Of a stretch of 64,000 nt of DNA, positions 26,378 through 40,400 are shown piece by piece (within the stretch, counting starts at the first letter, position 1; each line of letters opens with the position of its first letter). This stretch comes from Acanthosepion lycidas (lineage: Eukaryota > Mollusca > Cephalopoda > Sepiida > Sepiidae). The notes beneath the pieces are model-generated. The model made no database searches, was not told the origin of the DNA, and saw nothing but the letters and a program-made list of their open reading frames with translations. Location: contig CAWVQA010000099.1 in the NCBI GenBank assembly GCA_963932145.1, forward strand, positions 248,001 through 312,000, written 5' to 3'. The translations under genes were made by a program, and so were the position numbers.

Positions 26378-28386
26378 GATCTTAGATTAGGTCTTTCCCT
26401 GTCCATAATGCTAAATTGAGGAAGTAAAATGGAAATAGTAATGGGAAACAGAAGAGAAATGTACAGTGATCACGCATTTTGTGCCCACAATCTTTTTCAT
26501 GGAAATCCCAGTCATATGAGACGAGTCCAGGCATGCTACGATCACGGTATGAATTTGAAGGCAAAATATTTTTTTGCAGATCTTAGATTAGGTCTTTCCC
26601 TGTCCATAATGCTAAATTGAGGAAGTAAAATAGAAATAGTAATGGGAAACAGAAGAGAAATGTACAGTGATCACGCATTTTGTGCCCACAATCTTTTTCA
26701 TGGAAATCCCAGTCATATGAGTCGAGTCCATGCATGCTACGCTCACGGTATGAATTTGAAGGCAAAATATTTTTTTGCTGATCTTAGATTAGGTCTTTCC
26801 CTGTCCATAATGCTAAATTGAGGAAGTAAAATAGAAATAGTAATGGGAAACAGAAGAGAAATGTATAGTGATCACGCATTTTGTGCCCACAATCTTTTTC
26901 ATGGAAATCCCAGTCATATGAGTCGAGTCCAGGCATGCTACGATCACGGTATGAATTTGAAGGCAAAATATTTTTTTACAGATCTTAGATTAGGTCTTTC
27001 CCTGTCCATAATGCTAAATTGAGGAAGTAAAATAGAAATAGTAATGGGAAACAGAAGAGAAATGTACAGTGATCACGCATTTTGTGCCCACAATCTTTTT
27101 CATGGAAATCCCAGTCATATGAGTCGAGTCCATGCATGCTACGATCACGGTATGAATTTGAAGGCAAAATATTTTTTTGCAGATCTTAGATTAGGTCTTT
27201 CCCTGTCCATAATGCTAAATTGAGGAAGTAAAGTAGAAATTGTAATGGGAAACAGAAGAGAAATGTACAGTGATCTCGCATTTTGTGCCCTCAATCTTTT
27301 TCATGGAAATCCCAGTCATATGAGTCGAGTCCATGCATGCTACGCTCACGGTATGAATTTGAAGGCAAAATATTTTTTTGCTGATCTTAGATTAGGTCTT
27401 TCCCTGTCCATAATGCTAAATTGAGGAAGTAAAATAGAAATTGTAATGGGAAACAGAAGAGAAATGTACAGTGATCACGCATTTTGTGCCCACAATCTTT
27501 TTCATGGAAATCCCAGTCATATGAGTCGAGTCCAGGCATGCTACGATCACGGTATGAATTTGAAGGCAAAATATTTTTTACAGATCTTAGATTAGGTCTT
27601 TCCCTGTCCATAATGCTAAATTGAGGAAGTAAAATAGAAATAGTAATGGGAAACAGAAGAGAAATGTACAGTGATCACGCATTTTGTGCCCACAATCTTT
27701 TTCATGGAAATCCCAGTCATATGAGTCGAGTCCATGCATGCTACGATCACGGTATGAATTTGAAGGCAAAATATTTTTTTGCTGATCTTAGATTAGGTCT
27801 TTCCCTGTCCATAATGCTAAATTGAGGAAGTAAAATGGAAATAGTAATGGGAAACAGAAGAGAAATGTACAGTGATCACGCATTTTGTGCCCACAATCTT
27901 TTTTATGGAAATCCCAGTCATATGAGACGAGTCCAGGCATGCTACGATCACGGTATGAATTTGAAGGCAAAATATTTTTTTGCAGATCTTAGATTAGGTC
28001 TTTTCCTGTCCATAATGCTAAATTGAGGAAGTAAAATAGAAATAGTAATGGGAAACAGAAGAGAAATGTACAGTGATCACGCATTTTGTGCCCACAATCT
28101 TTTTCATGGAAATCCCAGTCATATGAGTCGAGTCCATGCATGCTACGATCACGGTATGAATTTGAAGGCAAAATATTTTTTTGCTGATCTTAGATTAGGT
28201 CTTTCCCTGTCCATAATGCTAAATTGAGGAAGTAAAATAGAAATAGTAATGGGAAACAGAAGATAAATGTACAGTGATCACGCATTTTGTGCCCACAATC
28301 TTTTTCATGGAAATCCCAGTCATATGAGTCGAGTCCATGCATGCTACGCTCACGGTATGAATTAGAAGGCAAAATATTTTTTTGCA

Positions 28387-29189
28387 GATCTTAGATTAGG
28401 TCTTTCCCTGTCCATAATGCTAAATTGAGGAAGTAAAATAGAAATAGTAATGGGAAACAGAAGAGAAATGTATAGTGATCACGCATTTTGTGCCCACATC
28501 TTTTTCATGGAAATCCCAGTCATATGAGTCGAGTCCAGGCATGCTACGATCACGGTATGAATTTGAAGGCAAAATATTTTTTTACAGATCTTAGATTAGG
28601 TCTTTCCCTGTCCATAATGCTAAATTGAGGAAGTAAAATAGAAATAGTAATGGGAAACAGAAGAGAAATGTACAGTGATCACGCATTTTGTGCCCACAAT
28701 CTTTTTCATGGAAATCCCAGTCATATGAGTGGAGTCCATGCATGCTACGATCACGGTATGAATTTGAAGGCAAAATATTTTTTTGCAGATCTTAGATTAG
28801 GTCTTTCCCTGTCCATAATGCTAAATTGAGGAAGTAAAGTAGAAATTGTAATGGGAAACAGAAGAGAAATGTACAGTGATCACGCATTTTGTGCCCTCAA
28901 TCTTTTTCATGGAAATCCCAGTCATATGAGTCGAGTCCATGCATGCTACGCTCACGGTATGAATTTGAAGGCAAAATATTTTTTTGCTGATCTTAGATTA
29001 GGTCTTTCCCTGTCCATAATGCTAAATTGAGGAAGTAAAATAGAAATTGTAATGGGAAACAGAAGAGAAATGTACAGTGATCACGCATTTTGTGCCCTCA
29101 ATCTTTTTCATGGAAATCCCAGTCATATGAGTCGAGTCCATGCATGCTACGCTCACGGTATGAATTAGAAGGCAAAATATTTTTTTGCA
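28387..29189 (+). repeat. 4-monomer HOR, 803 bp, copy 1
   Basis: Four monomers, repeated directly at 29190. Shared marks are TATAGTGATC with the 1-bp deletion GCCCACATC, the ACA ending, ATGAGTGGAGTCCATG, AAAGTAGAAATTG and GCCCTCAATC. The flanking ATGAATTAGAAGG occurs just before both copies. Confidence 0.88.
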
Positions 29190-31850
29190 GATCTTAGATT
29201 AGGTCTTTCCCTGTCCATAATGCTAAATTGAGGAAGTAAAATAGAAATAGTAATGGGAAACAGAAGAGAAATGTATAGTGATCACGCATTTTGTGCCCAC
29301 ATCTTTTTCATGGAAATCCCAGTCATATGAGTCGAGTCCAGGCATGCTACGATCACGGTATGAATTTGAAGGCAAAATATTTTTTTACAGATCTTAGATT
29401 AGGTCTTTCCCTGTCCATAATGCTAAATTGAGGAAGTAAAATAGAAATAGTAATGGGAAACAGAAGAGAAATGTACAGTGATCACGCATTTTGTGCCCAC
29501 AATCTTTTTCATGGAAATCCCAGTCATATGAGTGGAGTCCATGCATGCTACGATCACGGTATGAATTTGAAGGCAAAATATTTTTTTGCAGATCTTAGAT
29601 TAGGTCTTTCCCTGTCCATAATGCTAAATTGAGGAAGTAAAGTAGAAATTGTAATGGGAAACAGAAGAGAAATGTACAGTGATCACGCATTTTGTGCCCT
29701 CAATCTTTTTCATGGAAATCCCAGTCATATGAGTCGAGTCCATGCATGCTACGCTCACGGTATGAATTTGAAGGCAAAATATTTTTTTGCTGATCTTAGA
29801 TTAGGTCTTTCCCTGTCCATAATGCTAAATTGAGGAAGTAAAATAGAAATTGTAATGGGAAACAGAAGAGAAATGTACAGTGATCACGCATTTTGTGCCC
29901 TCAATCTTTTTCATGGAAATCCCAGTCATATGAGTCGAGTCCATGCATGCTACGATCACGGTATGAATTTGAAGGCAAAATATTTTTTTGCTGATCTTAG
30001 ATTAGGTCTTTCCCTGTCCATAATGCTAAATTGAGGAAGTAAAATGGAAATAGTAATGGGAAACAGAAGAGAAATGTACAGTGATCACGCATTTTGTGCC
30101 CACAATCTTTTTCATGGAAATCCCAGTCATATGAGACGAGTCCAGGCATGCTACGATCACGGTATGAATTTGAAGGCAAAATATTTTTTTGCAGATCTTA
30201 GATTAGGTCTTTCCCTGTCCATAATGCTAAATTGAGGAAGTAAAATAGAAATAGTAATGGGAAACAGAAGAGAAATGTACAGTGATCACGCATTTTGTGC
30301 CCACAATCTTTTTCATGGAAATCCCAGTCATATGAGACGAGTCCAGGCATGCTACGATCACGGTATGAATTTGAAGGCAAAATATTTTTTTGCAGATCTT
30401 AGATTAGGTCTTTCCCTGTCCATAATGCTAAATTGAGGAAGTAAAATAGAAATAGTAATGGGAAACAGAAGAGAAATGTACAGTGATCACGCATTTTGTG
30501 CCCACAATCTTTTTCATGGAAATCCCAGTCATATGAGTCGAGTCCATGCATGCTACGCTCACGGTATGAATTTGAAGGCAAAATATTTTTTTGCAGATCT
30601 TAGATTAGGTCTTTCCATGTCCATAATGCTAAATTGAGGAAGTAAAATAGAAATAGTAATGGGAAACAGAAGAGAAATGTATAGTGATCACGCATTTTAT
30701 GCCCACAATCTTTTTCATGGAAATCCCAGTCATATGAGTCGAGTCCATGCATGCTACGATCACGGTATGAATTTGAAGGCAAAATATTTTTTGCTGATCT
30801 TAGATTAGGTCTTTCCCTGTCCATAATGCTAAATTGAGGAAGTAAAATAGAAATAGTAATGGGAAACAGAAGAGAAATGTACAGTGATCACCCATTTTGT
30901 GCCCACAATCTTTATCATGGAAATCCCAGTCATATGAGTGGAGTCCAGGCATACTACGATCACGGTATGAATTTGAAGGCAAAATATTTTTTGCAGACCT
31001 TAGATTAGGTCTTTCCCTGTCCATAATGCTAAATTGAGGAAGTAAAATGGAAATAGTAATGGGAATCAGAAGAGAAATGTACAGTGATCACGCATTTTGT
31101 GCCCACAATCTTTTTCATGGAAATCCCAGTCATATGAGACGAGTCCAGGCATGCTACGATCACGGTATGAATTTGAAGGCAAAATATTTTTTTGCAGACC
31201 TTAGATTAGGTCTTTCCCTGTCCATAATGCTAAATTGAGGAAGTAAAATGGAAATAGTAATGGGAATCAGAAGAGAAATGTACAGTGATCACCCATTTTC
31301 GGCCCACAATCTTTTTCATGGAAATCCCAGTCATATGAGTCGAGTCCAGGCATGCTACGATCACGGTATGAATTTGAAGGCAAAATATTTTTTTACAGAT
31401 CTTAGATTAGGTCTTTCCCTGTCCATAATGCTAAATTGAGGAAGTAAAATAGAAATACTAATGGGAAACAGAACAGAAATGTACAGTGATCACACATTTT
31501 GTGCCCACAATCTTTTTCATGGAAATGCCAGTCATATGAGACGAGTCCAGGCATGCTACGATCACGGTATGAATTTGAAGGCAAAATATTTTTTTGCAGA
31601 TCTTAGATTAGGTCTTTCCCAGTCCATAATGCTAAATTGAGGAAGTAAAATAGAAATTGTAATGGGAAACAGAAGAGAAATGTACAGTGATCACGCATTT
31701 TGTGCCCACAATCTTTTTCATGGAAATCCCAGTCATATGAGTCGAGTCCATGCATGCTACGCTCACGGTATGAATTTGAAGGCAAAATATTTTTTTGCTG
31801 ATCTTAGATTAGGTCTTTCCCTGTCCATAATGCTAAATTGAGGAAGTAAA
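29095..31850 (+). repeat. Long duplicated segment, ~15-monomer lag (3,012-3,014 bp), copy 1
   Basis: About 2.76 kb is repeated at 32107-34864, with the lag drifting from 3,012 to 3,014 bp through T-run changes at about 30790 and 30990. I noted around ten substitutions, for example near 30617, 30699, 30914, 31527, 32347, 33100, 33312 and 33430. This makes it less identical than the 3,211-bp or 1,608-bp HORs. About 260 bp of the 15-mer period is not shared. Confidence 0.85.
29190..29992 (+). repeat. 4-monomer HOR, 803 bp, copy 2
   Basis: Tandem partner of the 28387 unit; the match weakens near its end (TACGATCACGG in place of TACGCTCACGG at about 29952). The same four-monomer string appears again at about 32202, so this short HOR is nested inside the larger ~3,012-bp repeat. 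Confidence 0.87.
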
Positions 31851-32106
31851 ATGGAAATAGTAATGGGAAACAGAAGAGAAATGTACAGTGATCACGCATT
31901 TTGTGCCCACAATCTTTTTCATGGAAATCCCAGTCATATGAGACGAGTCCAGGCATGCTACGATCACGGTATGAATTTGAAGGCAAAATATTTTTTTGCA
32001 GATCTTAGATTAGGTCTTTTCCTGTCCATAATGCTAAATTGAGGAAGTAAAATAGAAATAGTAATGGGAAACAGAAGAGAAATGTACAGTGATCACGCAT
32101 TTTGTG

Positions 32107-34864
32107 CCCACAATCTTTTTCATGGAAATCCCAGTCATATGAGTCGAGTCCATGCATGCTACGCTCACGGTATGAATTAGAAGGCAAAATATTTTTTTGC
32201 AGATCTTAGATTAGGTCTTTCCCTGTCCATAATGCTAAATTGAGGAAGTAAAATAGAAATAGTAATGGGAAACAGAAGAGAAATGTATAGTGATCACGCA
32301 TTTTGTGCCCACATCTTTTTCATGGAAATCCCAGTCATATGAGTCGAATCCAGGCATGCTACGATCACGGTATGAATTTGAAGGCAAAATATTTTTTTAC
32401 AGATCTTAGATTAGGTCTTTCCCTGTCCATAATGCTAAATTGAGGAAGTAAAATAGAAATAGTAATGGGAAACAGAAGAGAAATGTACAGTGATCACGCA
32501 TTTTGTGCCCACAATCTTTTTCATGGAAATCCCAGTCATATGAGTGGAGTCCATGCATGCTACGATCACGGTATGAATTTGAAGGCAAAATATTTTTTTG
32601 CAGATCTTAGATTAGGTCTTTCCCTGTCCATAATGCTAAATTGAGGAAGTAAAGTAGAAATTGTAATGGGAAACAGAAGAGAAATGTACAGTGATCACGC
32701 ATTTTGTGCCCTCAATCTTTTTCATGGAAATCCCAGTCATATGAGTCGAGTCCATGCATGCTACGCTCACGGTATGAATTTGAAGGCAAAATATTTTTTT
32801 GCTGATCTTAGATTAGGTCTTTCCCTGTCCATAATGCTAAATTGAGGAAGTAAAATAGAAATTGTAATGGGAAACAGAAGAGAAATGTACAGTGATCACG
32901 CATTTTGTGCCCTCAATCTTTTTCATGGAAATCCCAGTCATATGAGTCGAGTCCATGCATGCTACGATCACGGTATGAATTTGAAGGCAAAATATTTTTT
33001 TGCTGATCTTAGATTAGGTCTTTCCCTGTCCATAATGCTAAATTGAGGAAGTAAAATGGAAATAGTAATGGGAAACAGAAGAGAAATGTACAGTGATCAT
33101 GCATTTTGTGCCCACAATCTTTTTCATGGAAATCCCAGTCATATGAGACGAGTCCAGGCATGCTACGATCACGGTATGAATTTGAAGGCAAAATATTTTT
33201 TTGCAGATCTTAGATTAGGTCTTTCCCTGTCCATAATGCTAAATTGAGGAAGTAAAATAGAAATAGTAATGGGAAACAGAAGAGAAATGTACAGTGATCA
33301 CGCATTTTGTGTCCACAATCTTTTTCATGGAAATCCCAGTCATATGAGACGAGTCCAGGCATGCTACGATCACGGTATGAATTTGAAGGCAAAATATTTT
33401 TTTGCAGATCTTAGATTAGGTCTTTCCCTATCCATAATGCTAAATTGAGGAAGTAAAATAGAAATAGTAATGGGAAACAGAAGAGAAATGTACAGTGATC
33501 ACGCATTTTGTGCCCACAATCTTTTTCATGGAAATCCCAGTCATATGAGTCGAGTCCATGCATGCTACGCTCACGGTATGAATTTGAAGGCAAAATATTT
33601 TTTTGCAGATCTTAGATTAGGTCTTTCCCTGTCCATAATGCTAAATTGAGGAAGTAAAATAGAAATAGTAATGGGAAACAGAAGAGAAATGTATAGTGAT
33701 CACGCATTTTGTGCCCACAATCTTTTTCATGGAAATCCCAGTCATATGAGTCGAGTCCATGCATGCTACGATCACGGTATGAATTTGAAGGCAAAATATT
33801 TTTTTGCTGATCTTAGATTAGGTCTTTCCCTGTCCATAATGCTAAATTGAGGAAGTAAAATAGAAATAGTAATGGGAAACAGAAGAGAAATGTACAGTGA
33901 TCACCCATTTTGTGCCCACAATCTTTTTCATGGAAATCCCAGTCATATGAGTGGAGTCCAGGCATACTACGATCACGGTATGAATTTGAAGGCAAAATAT
34001 TTTTTTGCAGACCTTAGATTAGGTCTTTCCCTGTCCATAATGCTAAATTGAGGAAGTAAAATGGAAATAGTAATGGGAATCAGAAGAGAAATGTACAGTG
34101 ATCACGCATTTTGTGCCCACAATCTTTTTCATGGAAATCCCAGTCATATGAGACGAGTCCAGGCATGCTACGATCACGGTATGAATTTGAAGGCAAAATA
34201 TTTTTTTGCAGACCTTAGATTAGGTCTTTCCCTGTCCATAATGCTAAATTGAGGAAGTAAAATGGAAATAGTAATGGGAATCAGAAGAGAAATGTACAGT
34301 GATCACCCATTTTCGGCCCACAATCTTTTTCATGGAAATCCCAGTCATATGAGTCGAGTCCAGGCATGCTACGATCACGGTATGAATTTGAAGGCAAAAT
34401 ATTTTTTTACAGATCTTAGATTAGGTCTTTCCCTGTCCATAATGCTAAATTGAGGAAGTAAAATAGAAATACTAATGGGAAACAGAACAGAAATGTACAG
34501 TGATCACACATTTTGTGCCCACAATCTTTTTCATGGAAATCCCAGTCATATGAGACGAGTCCAGGCATGCTACGATCACGGTATGAATTTGAAGGCAAAA
34601 TATTTTTTTGCAGATCTTAGATTAGGTCTTTCCCAGTCCATAATGCTAAATTGAGGAAGTAAAATAGAAATTGTAATGGGAAACAGAAGAGAAATGTACA
34701 GTGATCACGCATTTTGTGCCCACAATCTTTTTCATGGAAATCCCAGTCATATGAGTCGAGTCCATGCATGCTACGCTCACGGTATGAATTTGAAGGCAAA
34801 ATATTTTTTTGCTGATCTTAGATTAGGTCTTTCCCTGTCCATAATGCTAAATTGAGGAAGTAAA
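32107..34864 (+). repeat. Long duplicated segment, ~15-monomer lag, copy 2
   Basis: Partner of 29095-31850. Its right part (from 33809) also takes part in the 1,808-bp HOR, so two HOR periods overlap in the same bases. Parts recur further away too: 33411-34400 is matched at +6,428 bp (39839 onward) and 33009-33794 at +5,625 bp (38634 onward). Confidence 0.85.
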
Positions 34865-35616
34865 ATAGAAATAGTAATGGGAAACAGAAGAGAAATGTAT
34901 AGTGATCACGCATTTTGTGCCCACAATCTTTTTCATGGAAATCCCAGTCATATGAGTCGAGTCCAGGCATGCTACGATCACGGTATGAATTTGAAGGCAA
35001 AATATTTTTTTACAGATCTTAGATTAGGTCTTTCCCTGTCCATAATGCTAAATTGAGGAAGTAAAATAGAAATAGTAATGGGAAACAGAAGAGAAATGTA
35101 CAGTGATCAAGCATTTTGTGCCCACAATCTTTTTCATGGAAATCCCAGTCATATGAGTCGAGTCCATGCATGCTACGATCACGGTATGAATTTGAAGGCA
35201 AAATATTTTTTTGCAGATCTTAGATTAGGTCTTTCCCTGTCCATAATGCTAAATTGAGGAAGTAAAGTAGAAATTGTAATGGGAAACAGAAGAGAAATGT
35301 ACAGTGATCACGCATTTTGTGCCCTCAATCTTTTTCATGGAAATCCAAGTCATATGAGTCGAGTCCATGCATGCTACGCTCACGGTATGAATTTGAAGGC
35401 AAAATATTTTTTTGCTGATCTTAGATTAGGTCTTTCCCTGTCCATAATGCTAAATTGAGGAAGTAAAATAGAAATAGTAATGGGAAACAGAAGAGAAATG
35501 TACAGTGATCACGCATTTTGTGCCCACAATCTTTTTCATGGAAATCCCAGTCATATGAGTCGAGTCCAGGCATGCTACGATCACGGTATGAATTTGAAGG
35601 CAAAATATTTTTTACA
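33809..35616 (+). repeat. 9-monomer HOR, 1,808 bp, copy 1
   Basis: Bases 33809-35960 match 35617-37768 at +1,808 bp. I found about four differences: CATACTAC against CATGCTAC at 33966, GATCAAGC against GATCACGC at about 35110, ATCCAAGTC against ATCCCAGTC at about 35347, and an AGTAAT/TGTAAT change at about 35475. The unit includes the GACCTTAGATTAGG plus AATGGAAATAG plus GGGAATCAG monomers and the three-monomer core described at 34412. Confidence 0.9.
34412..35014 (+). repeat. Recurrent three-monomer core string (one of at least nine copies)
   Basis: Monomer 1 has ACTAAT, AGAACAG, CACACATTTTGTG, AGACGAG. Monomer 2 has TTTCCCAGTCC, TTGTAAT, TACGCTCACGG and ends GCT. Monomer 3 varies, commonly having TATAGTGATC and ending ACA. 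Starts of monomer 1 followed by monomer 2 are at 20558, 23769, 31398, 34412, 36220, 37827, 40840, 46463 and 47065. At 46463 monomer 2 carries TACGTTCACGG and a 1-bp deletion (AATGGAAAC). The core keeps its internal order while the number of monomers between copies changes, so it behaves as a unit of amplification between 20 and 48 kb. Confidence 0.83.
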
Positions 35617-37424
35617 GATCTTAGATTAGGTCTTTCCCTGTCCATAATGCTAAATTGAGGAAGTAAAATAGAAATAGTAATGGGAAACAGAAGAGAAATG
35701 TACAGTGATCACCCATTTTGTGCCCACAATCTTTTTCATGGAAATCCCAGTCATATGAGTGGAGTCCAGGCATGCTACGATCACGGTATGAATTTGAAGG
35801 CAAAATATTTTTTTGCAGACCTTAGATTAGGTCTTTCCCTGTCCATAATGCTAAATTGAGGAAGTAAAATGGAAATAGTAATGGGAATCAGAAGAGAAAT
35901 GTACAGTGATCACGCATTTTGTGCCCACAATCTTTTTCATGGAAATCCCAGTCATATGAGACGAGTCCAGGCATGCTACGATCACGGTATGAATTTGAAG
36001 GCAAAATATTTTTTTGCAGACCTTAGATTAGGTCTTTCCCTGTCCATAATGCTAAATTGAGGAAGTAAAATGGAAATAGTAATGGGAATCAGAAGAGAAA
36101 TGTACAGTGATCACCCATTTTCGGCCCACAATCTTTTTCATGGAAATCCCAGTCATATGAGTCGAGTCCAGGCATGCTACGATCACGGTATGAATTTGAA
36201 GGCAAAATATTTTTTTACAGATCTTAGATTAGGTCTTTCCCTGTCCATAATGCTAAATTGAGGAAGTAAAATAGAAATACTAATGGGAAACAGAACAGAA
36301 ATGTACAGTGATCACACATTTTGTGCCCACAATCTTTTTCATGGAAATCCCAGTCATATGAGACGAGTCCAGGCATGCTACGATCACGGTATGAATTTGA
36401 AGGCAAAATATTTTTTTGCAGATCTTAGATTAGGTCTTTCCCAGTCCATAATGCTAAATTGAGGAAGTAAAATAGAAATTGTAATGGGAAACAGAAGAGA
36501 AATGTACAGTGATCACGCATTTTGTGCCCACAATCTTTTTCATGGAAATCCCAGTCATATGAGTCGAGTCCATGCATGCTACGCTCACGGTATGAATTTG
36601 AAGGCAAAATATTTTTTTGCTGATCTTAGATTAGGTCTTTCCCTGTCCATAATGCTAAATTGAGGAAGTAAAATAGAAATAGTAATGGGAAACAGAAGAG
36701 AAATGTATAGTGATCACGCATTTTGTGCCCACAATCTTTTTCATGGAAATCCCAGTCATATGAGTCGAGTCCAGGCATGCTACGATCACGGTATGAATTT
36801 GAAGGCAAAATATTTTTTTACAGATCTTAGATTAGGTCTTTCCCTGTCCATAATGCTAAATTGAGGAAGTAAAATAGAAATAGTAATGGGAAACAGAAGA
36901 GAAATGTACAGTGATCACGCATTTTGTGCCCACAATCTTTTTCATGGAAATCCCAGTCATATGAGTCGAGTCCATGCATGCTACGATCACGGTATGAATT
37001 TGAAGGCAAAATATTTTTTTGCAGATCTTAGATTAGGTCTTTCCCTGTCCATAATGCTAAATTGAGGAAGTAAAGTAGAAATTGTAATGGGAAACAGAAG
37101 AGAAATGTACAGTGATCACGCATTTTGTGCCCTCAATCTTTTTCATGGAAATCCCAGTCATATGAGTCGAGTCCATGCATGCTACGCTCACGGTATGAAT
37201 TTGAAGGCAAAATATTTTTTTGCTGATCTTAGATTAGGTCTTTCCCTGTCCATAATGCTAAATTGAGGAAGTAAAATAGAAATTGTAATGGGAAACAGAA
37301 GAGAAATGTACAGTGATCACGCATTTTGTGCCCACAATCTTTTTCATGGAAATCCCAGTCATATGAGTCGAGTCCAGGCATGCTACGATCACGGTATGAA
37401 TTTGAAGGCAAAATATTTTTTACA
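35617..37424 (+). repeat. 9-monomer HOR, 1,808 bp, copy 2
   Basis: Partner of 33809-35616. At 37769 the sequence reads AGTCGAG where the upstream copy has AGACGAG, and from there the following core string arrives one monomer early: 37827 against 36220 is 1,607 bp, eight monomers. One monomer was lost (or gained in the other) at this point. Confidence 0.88.
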
Positions 37425-40400
37425 GATCTTAGATTAGGTCTTTCCCTGTCCATAATGCTAAATTGAGGAAGTAAAATAGAAATAGTAATGGGAAACAGAA
37501 GAGAAATGTACAGTGATCACCCATTTTGTGCCCACAATCTTTTTCATGGAAATCCCAGTCATATGAGTGGAGTCCAGGCATGCTACGATCACGGTATGAA
37601 TTTGAAGGCAAAATATTTTTTTGCAGACCTTAGATTAGGTCTTTCCCTGTCCATAATGCTAAATTGAGGAAGTAAAATGGAAATAGTAATGGGAATCAGA
37701 AGAGAAATGTACAGTGATCACGCATTTTGTGCCCACAATCTTTTTCATGGAAATCCCAGTCATATGAGTCGAGTCCAGGCATGCTACGATCACGGTATGA
37801 ATTTGAAGGCAAAATATTTTTTTACAGATCTTAGATTAGGTCTTTCCCTGTCCATAATGCTAAATTGAGGAAGTAAAATAGAAATACTAATGGGAAACAG
37901 AACAGAAATGTACAGTGATCACACATTTTGTGCCCACAATCTTTTTCATGGAAATCCCAGTCATATGAGACGAGTCCAGGCATGCTACGATCACGGTATG
38001 AATTTGAAGGCAAAATATTTTTTTGCAGATCTTAGATTAGGTCTTTCCCAGTCCATAATGCTAAATTGAGGAAGTAAAATAGAAATTGTAATGGGAAACA
38101 GAAGAGAAATGTACAGTGATCACGCATTTTGTGCCCACAATCTTTTTCATGGAAATCCCAGTCATATGAGTCGAGTCCATGCATGCTACGCTCACGGTAT
38201 GAATTTGAAGGCAAAATATTTTTTTGCTGATCTTAGATTAGGTCTTTCCCTGTCCATAATGCTAAATTGAGGAAGTAAAATAGAAATAGTAATGGGAAAC
38301 AGAAGAGAAATGTATAGTGATCACGCATTTTGTGCCCACAATCTTTTTCATGGAAATCCCAGTCATATGAGTCGAGTCCAGGCATGCTACGATCACGGTA
38401 TGAATTTGAAGGCAAAATATTTTTCACAGATCTTAGATTAGGTCTTTCCCTGTCCATAATGCTAAATTGAGGAAGTAAAATAGAAATTGTAATGGGAAAC
38501 AGAAGAGAAATGTACAGTGATCACGCATTTTGTGCCCACAATCTTTTTCATGGAAATCCCAGTCATATGAGTGGAGTCCAGGCATGCTACGATCACGGTA
38601 TGAATTTGAAGGCAAAATATTTTTTTGCTGATCTTAGATTAGGTCTTTCCCTGTCCATAATGCTAAATTGAGGAAGTAAAATGGAAATAGTAATGGGAAA
38701 CAGAAGAGAAATGTACAGTGATCACGCATTTTGTGCCCACAATCTTTTTCATGGAAATCCCAGTCATATGAGACGAGTCCAGGCATGCTACGATCACGGT
38801 ATGAATTTGAAGGCAAAATATTTTTTTGCAGATCTTAGATTAGGTCTTTCCCTGTCCATAATGCTAAATTGAGGAAGTAAAATAGAAATAGTAATGGGAA
38901 ACAGAAGAGAAATGTACAGTGATCACGCATTTTGTGCCCACAATCTTTTTCATGGAAATCCCAGTCATATGAGACGAGTCCAGGCATGCTACGATCACGG
39001 TATGAATTTGAAGGCAAAATATTTTTTTGCAGATCTTAGATTAGGTCTTTCCCTGTCCATAATGCTAAATTGAGGAAGTAAAATAGAAATAGTAATGGGA
39101 AACAGAAGAGAAATGTACAGTGATCACGCATTTTGTGCCCACAATCTTTTTCATGGAAATCCCAGTCATATGAGTCGAGTCCATGCATGCTATGCTCACG
39201 GTATGAATTTGAAGGCAAAATATTTTTTTGCAGATCTTAGATTAGGTCTTTCCCTGTCCATAATGCTAAATTGAGGAAGTAAAATAGAAATAGTAATGGG
39301 AAACAGAAGAGAAATGTATAGTGATCACGCATTTTGTGCCCACAATCTTTTTCATGGAAATCCCAGTCATATGAGTCGAGTCCATGCATGCTACGATCAC
39401 GGTATGAATTTGAAGGCAAAATATTTTTTTGCTGATCTTAGATTAGGTCTTTTCCTGTCCATAATGCTAAATTGAGGAAGTAAAATAGAAATAGTAATGG
39501 GAAACAGAAGAGAAATGTACAGTGATCACCCATTTTGTGCCCACAATCTTTTTCATGGAAATCCCAGTCATATGAGTCGAGTCCATGCATGCTACGATCA
39601 CGGTATGAATTTGAAGGCAAAATATTTTTTGCAGATCTTAGATTAGGTCTTTCCCTGTCCATAATGCTAAATTGAGGAAGTAAAGTAGAAATTGTAATGG
39701 GAAACAGAAGAGAAATGTACAGTGATCACGCATTTTGTGCCCTCAATCTTTTTCATGGAAATCCCAGTCATATGAGTCGAGTCCATGCATGCTACGCTCA
39801 CGGTATGAATTTGAAGGCAAAATATTTTTTTGCTGATCTTAGATTAGGTCTTTCCCTGTCCATAATGCTAAATTGAGGAAGTAAAATAGAAATAGTAATG
39901 GGAAACAGAAGAGAAATGTACAGTGATCACGCATTTTGTGCCCACAATCTTTTTCATGGAAATCCCAGTCATATGAGTCGAGTCCATGCATGCTACGCTC
40001 ACGGTATGAATTTGAAGGCAAAATATTTTTTTGCAGATCTTAGATTAGGTCTTTCCCTGTCCATAATGCTAAATTGAGGAAGTAAAATAGAAATAGTAAT
40101 GGGAAACAGAAGAGAAATGTATAGTGATCACGCATTTTGTGCCCACAATCTTTTTCATGGAAATCCCAGTCATATGAGTCGAGTCCATGCATGCTACGAT
40201 CACGGTATGAATTTGAAGGCAAAATATTTTTTTGCTGATCTTAGATTAGGTCTTTCCCTGTCCATAATGCTAAATTGAGGAAGTAAAATAGAAATAGTAA
40301 TGGGAAACAGAAGAGAAATGTACAGTGATCACCCATTTTGTGCCCACAATCTTTTTCATGGAAATCCCAGTCATATGAGTGGAGTCCAGGCATACTACGA

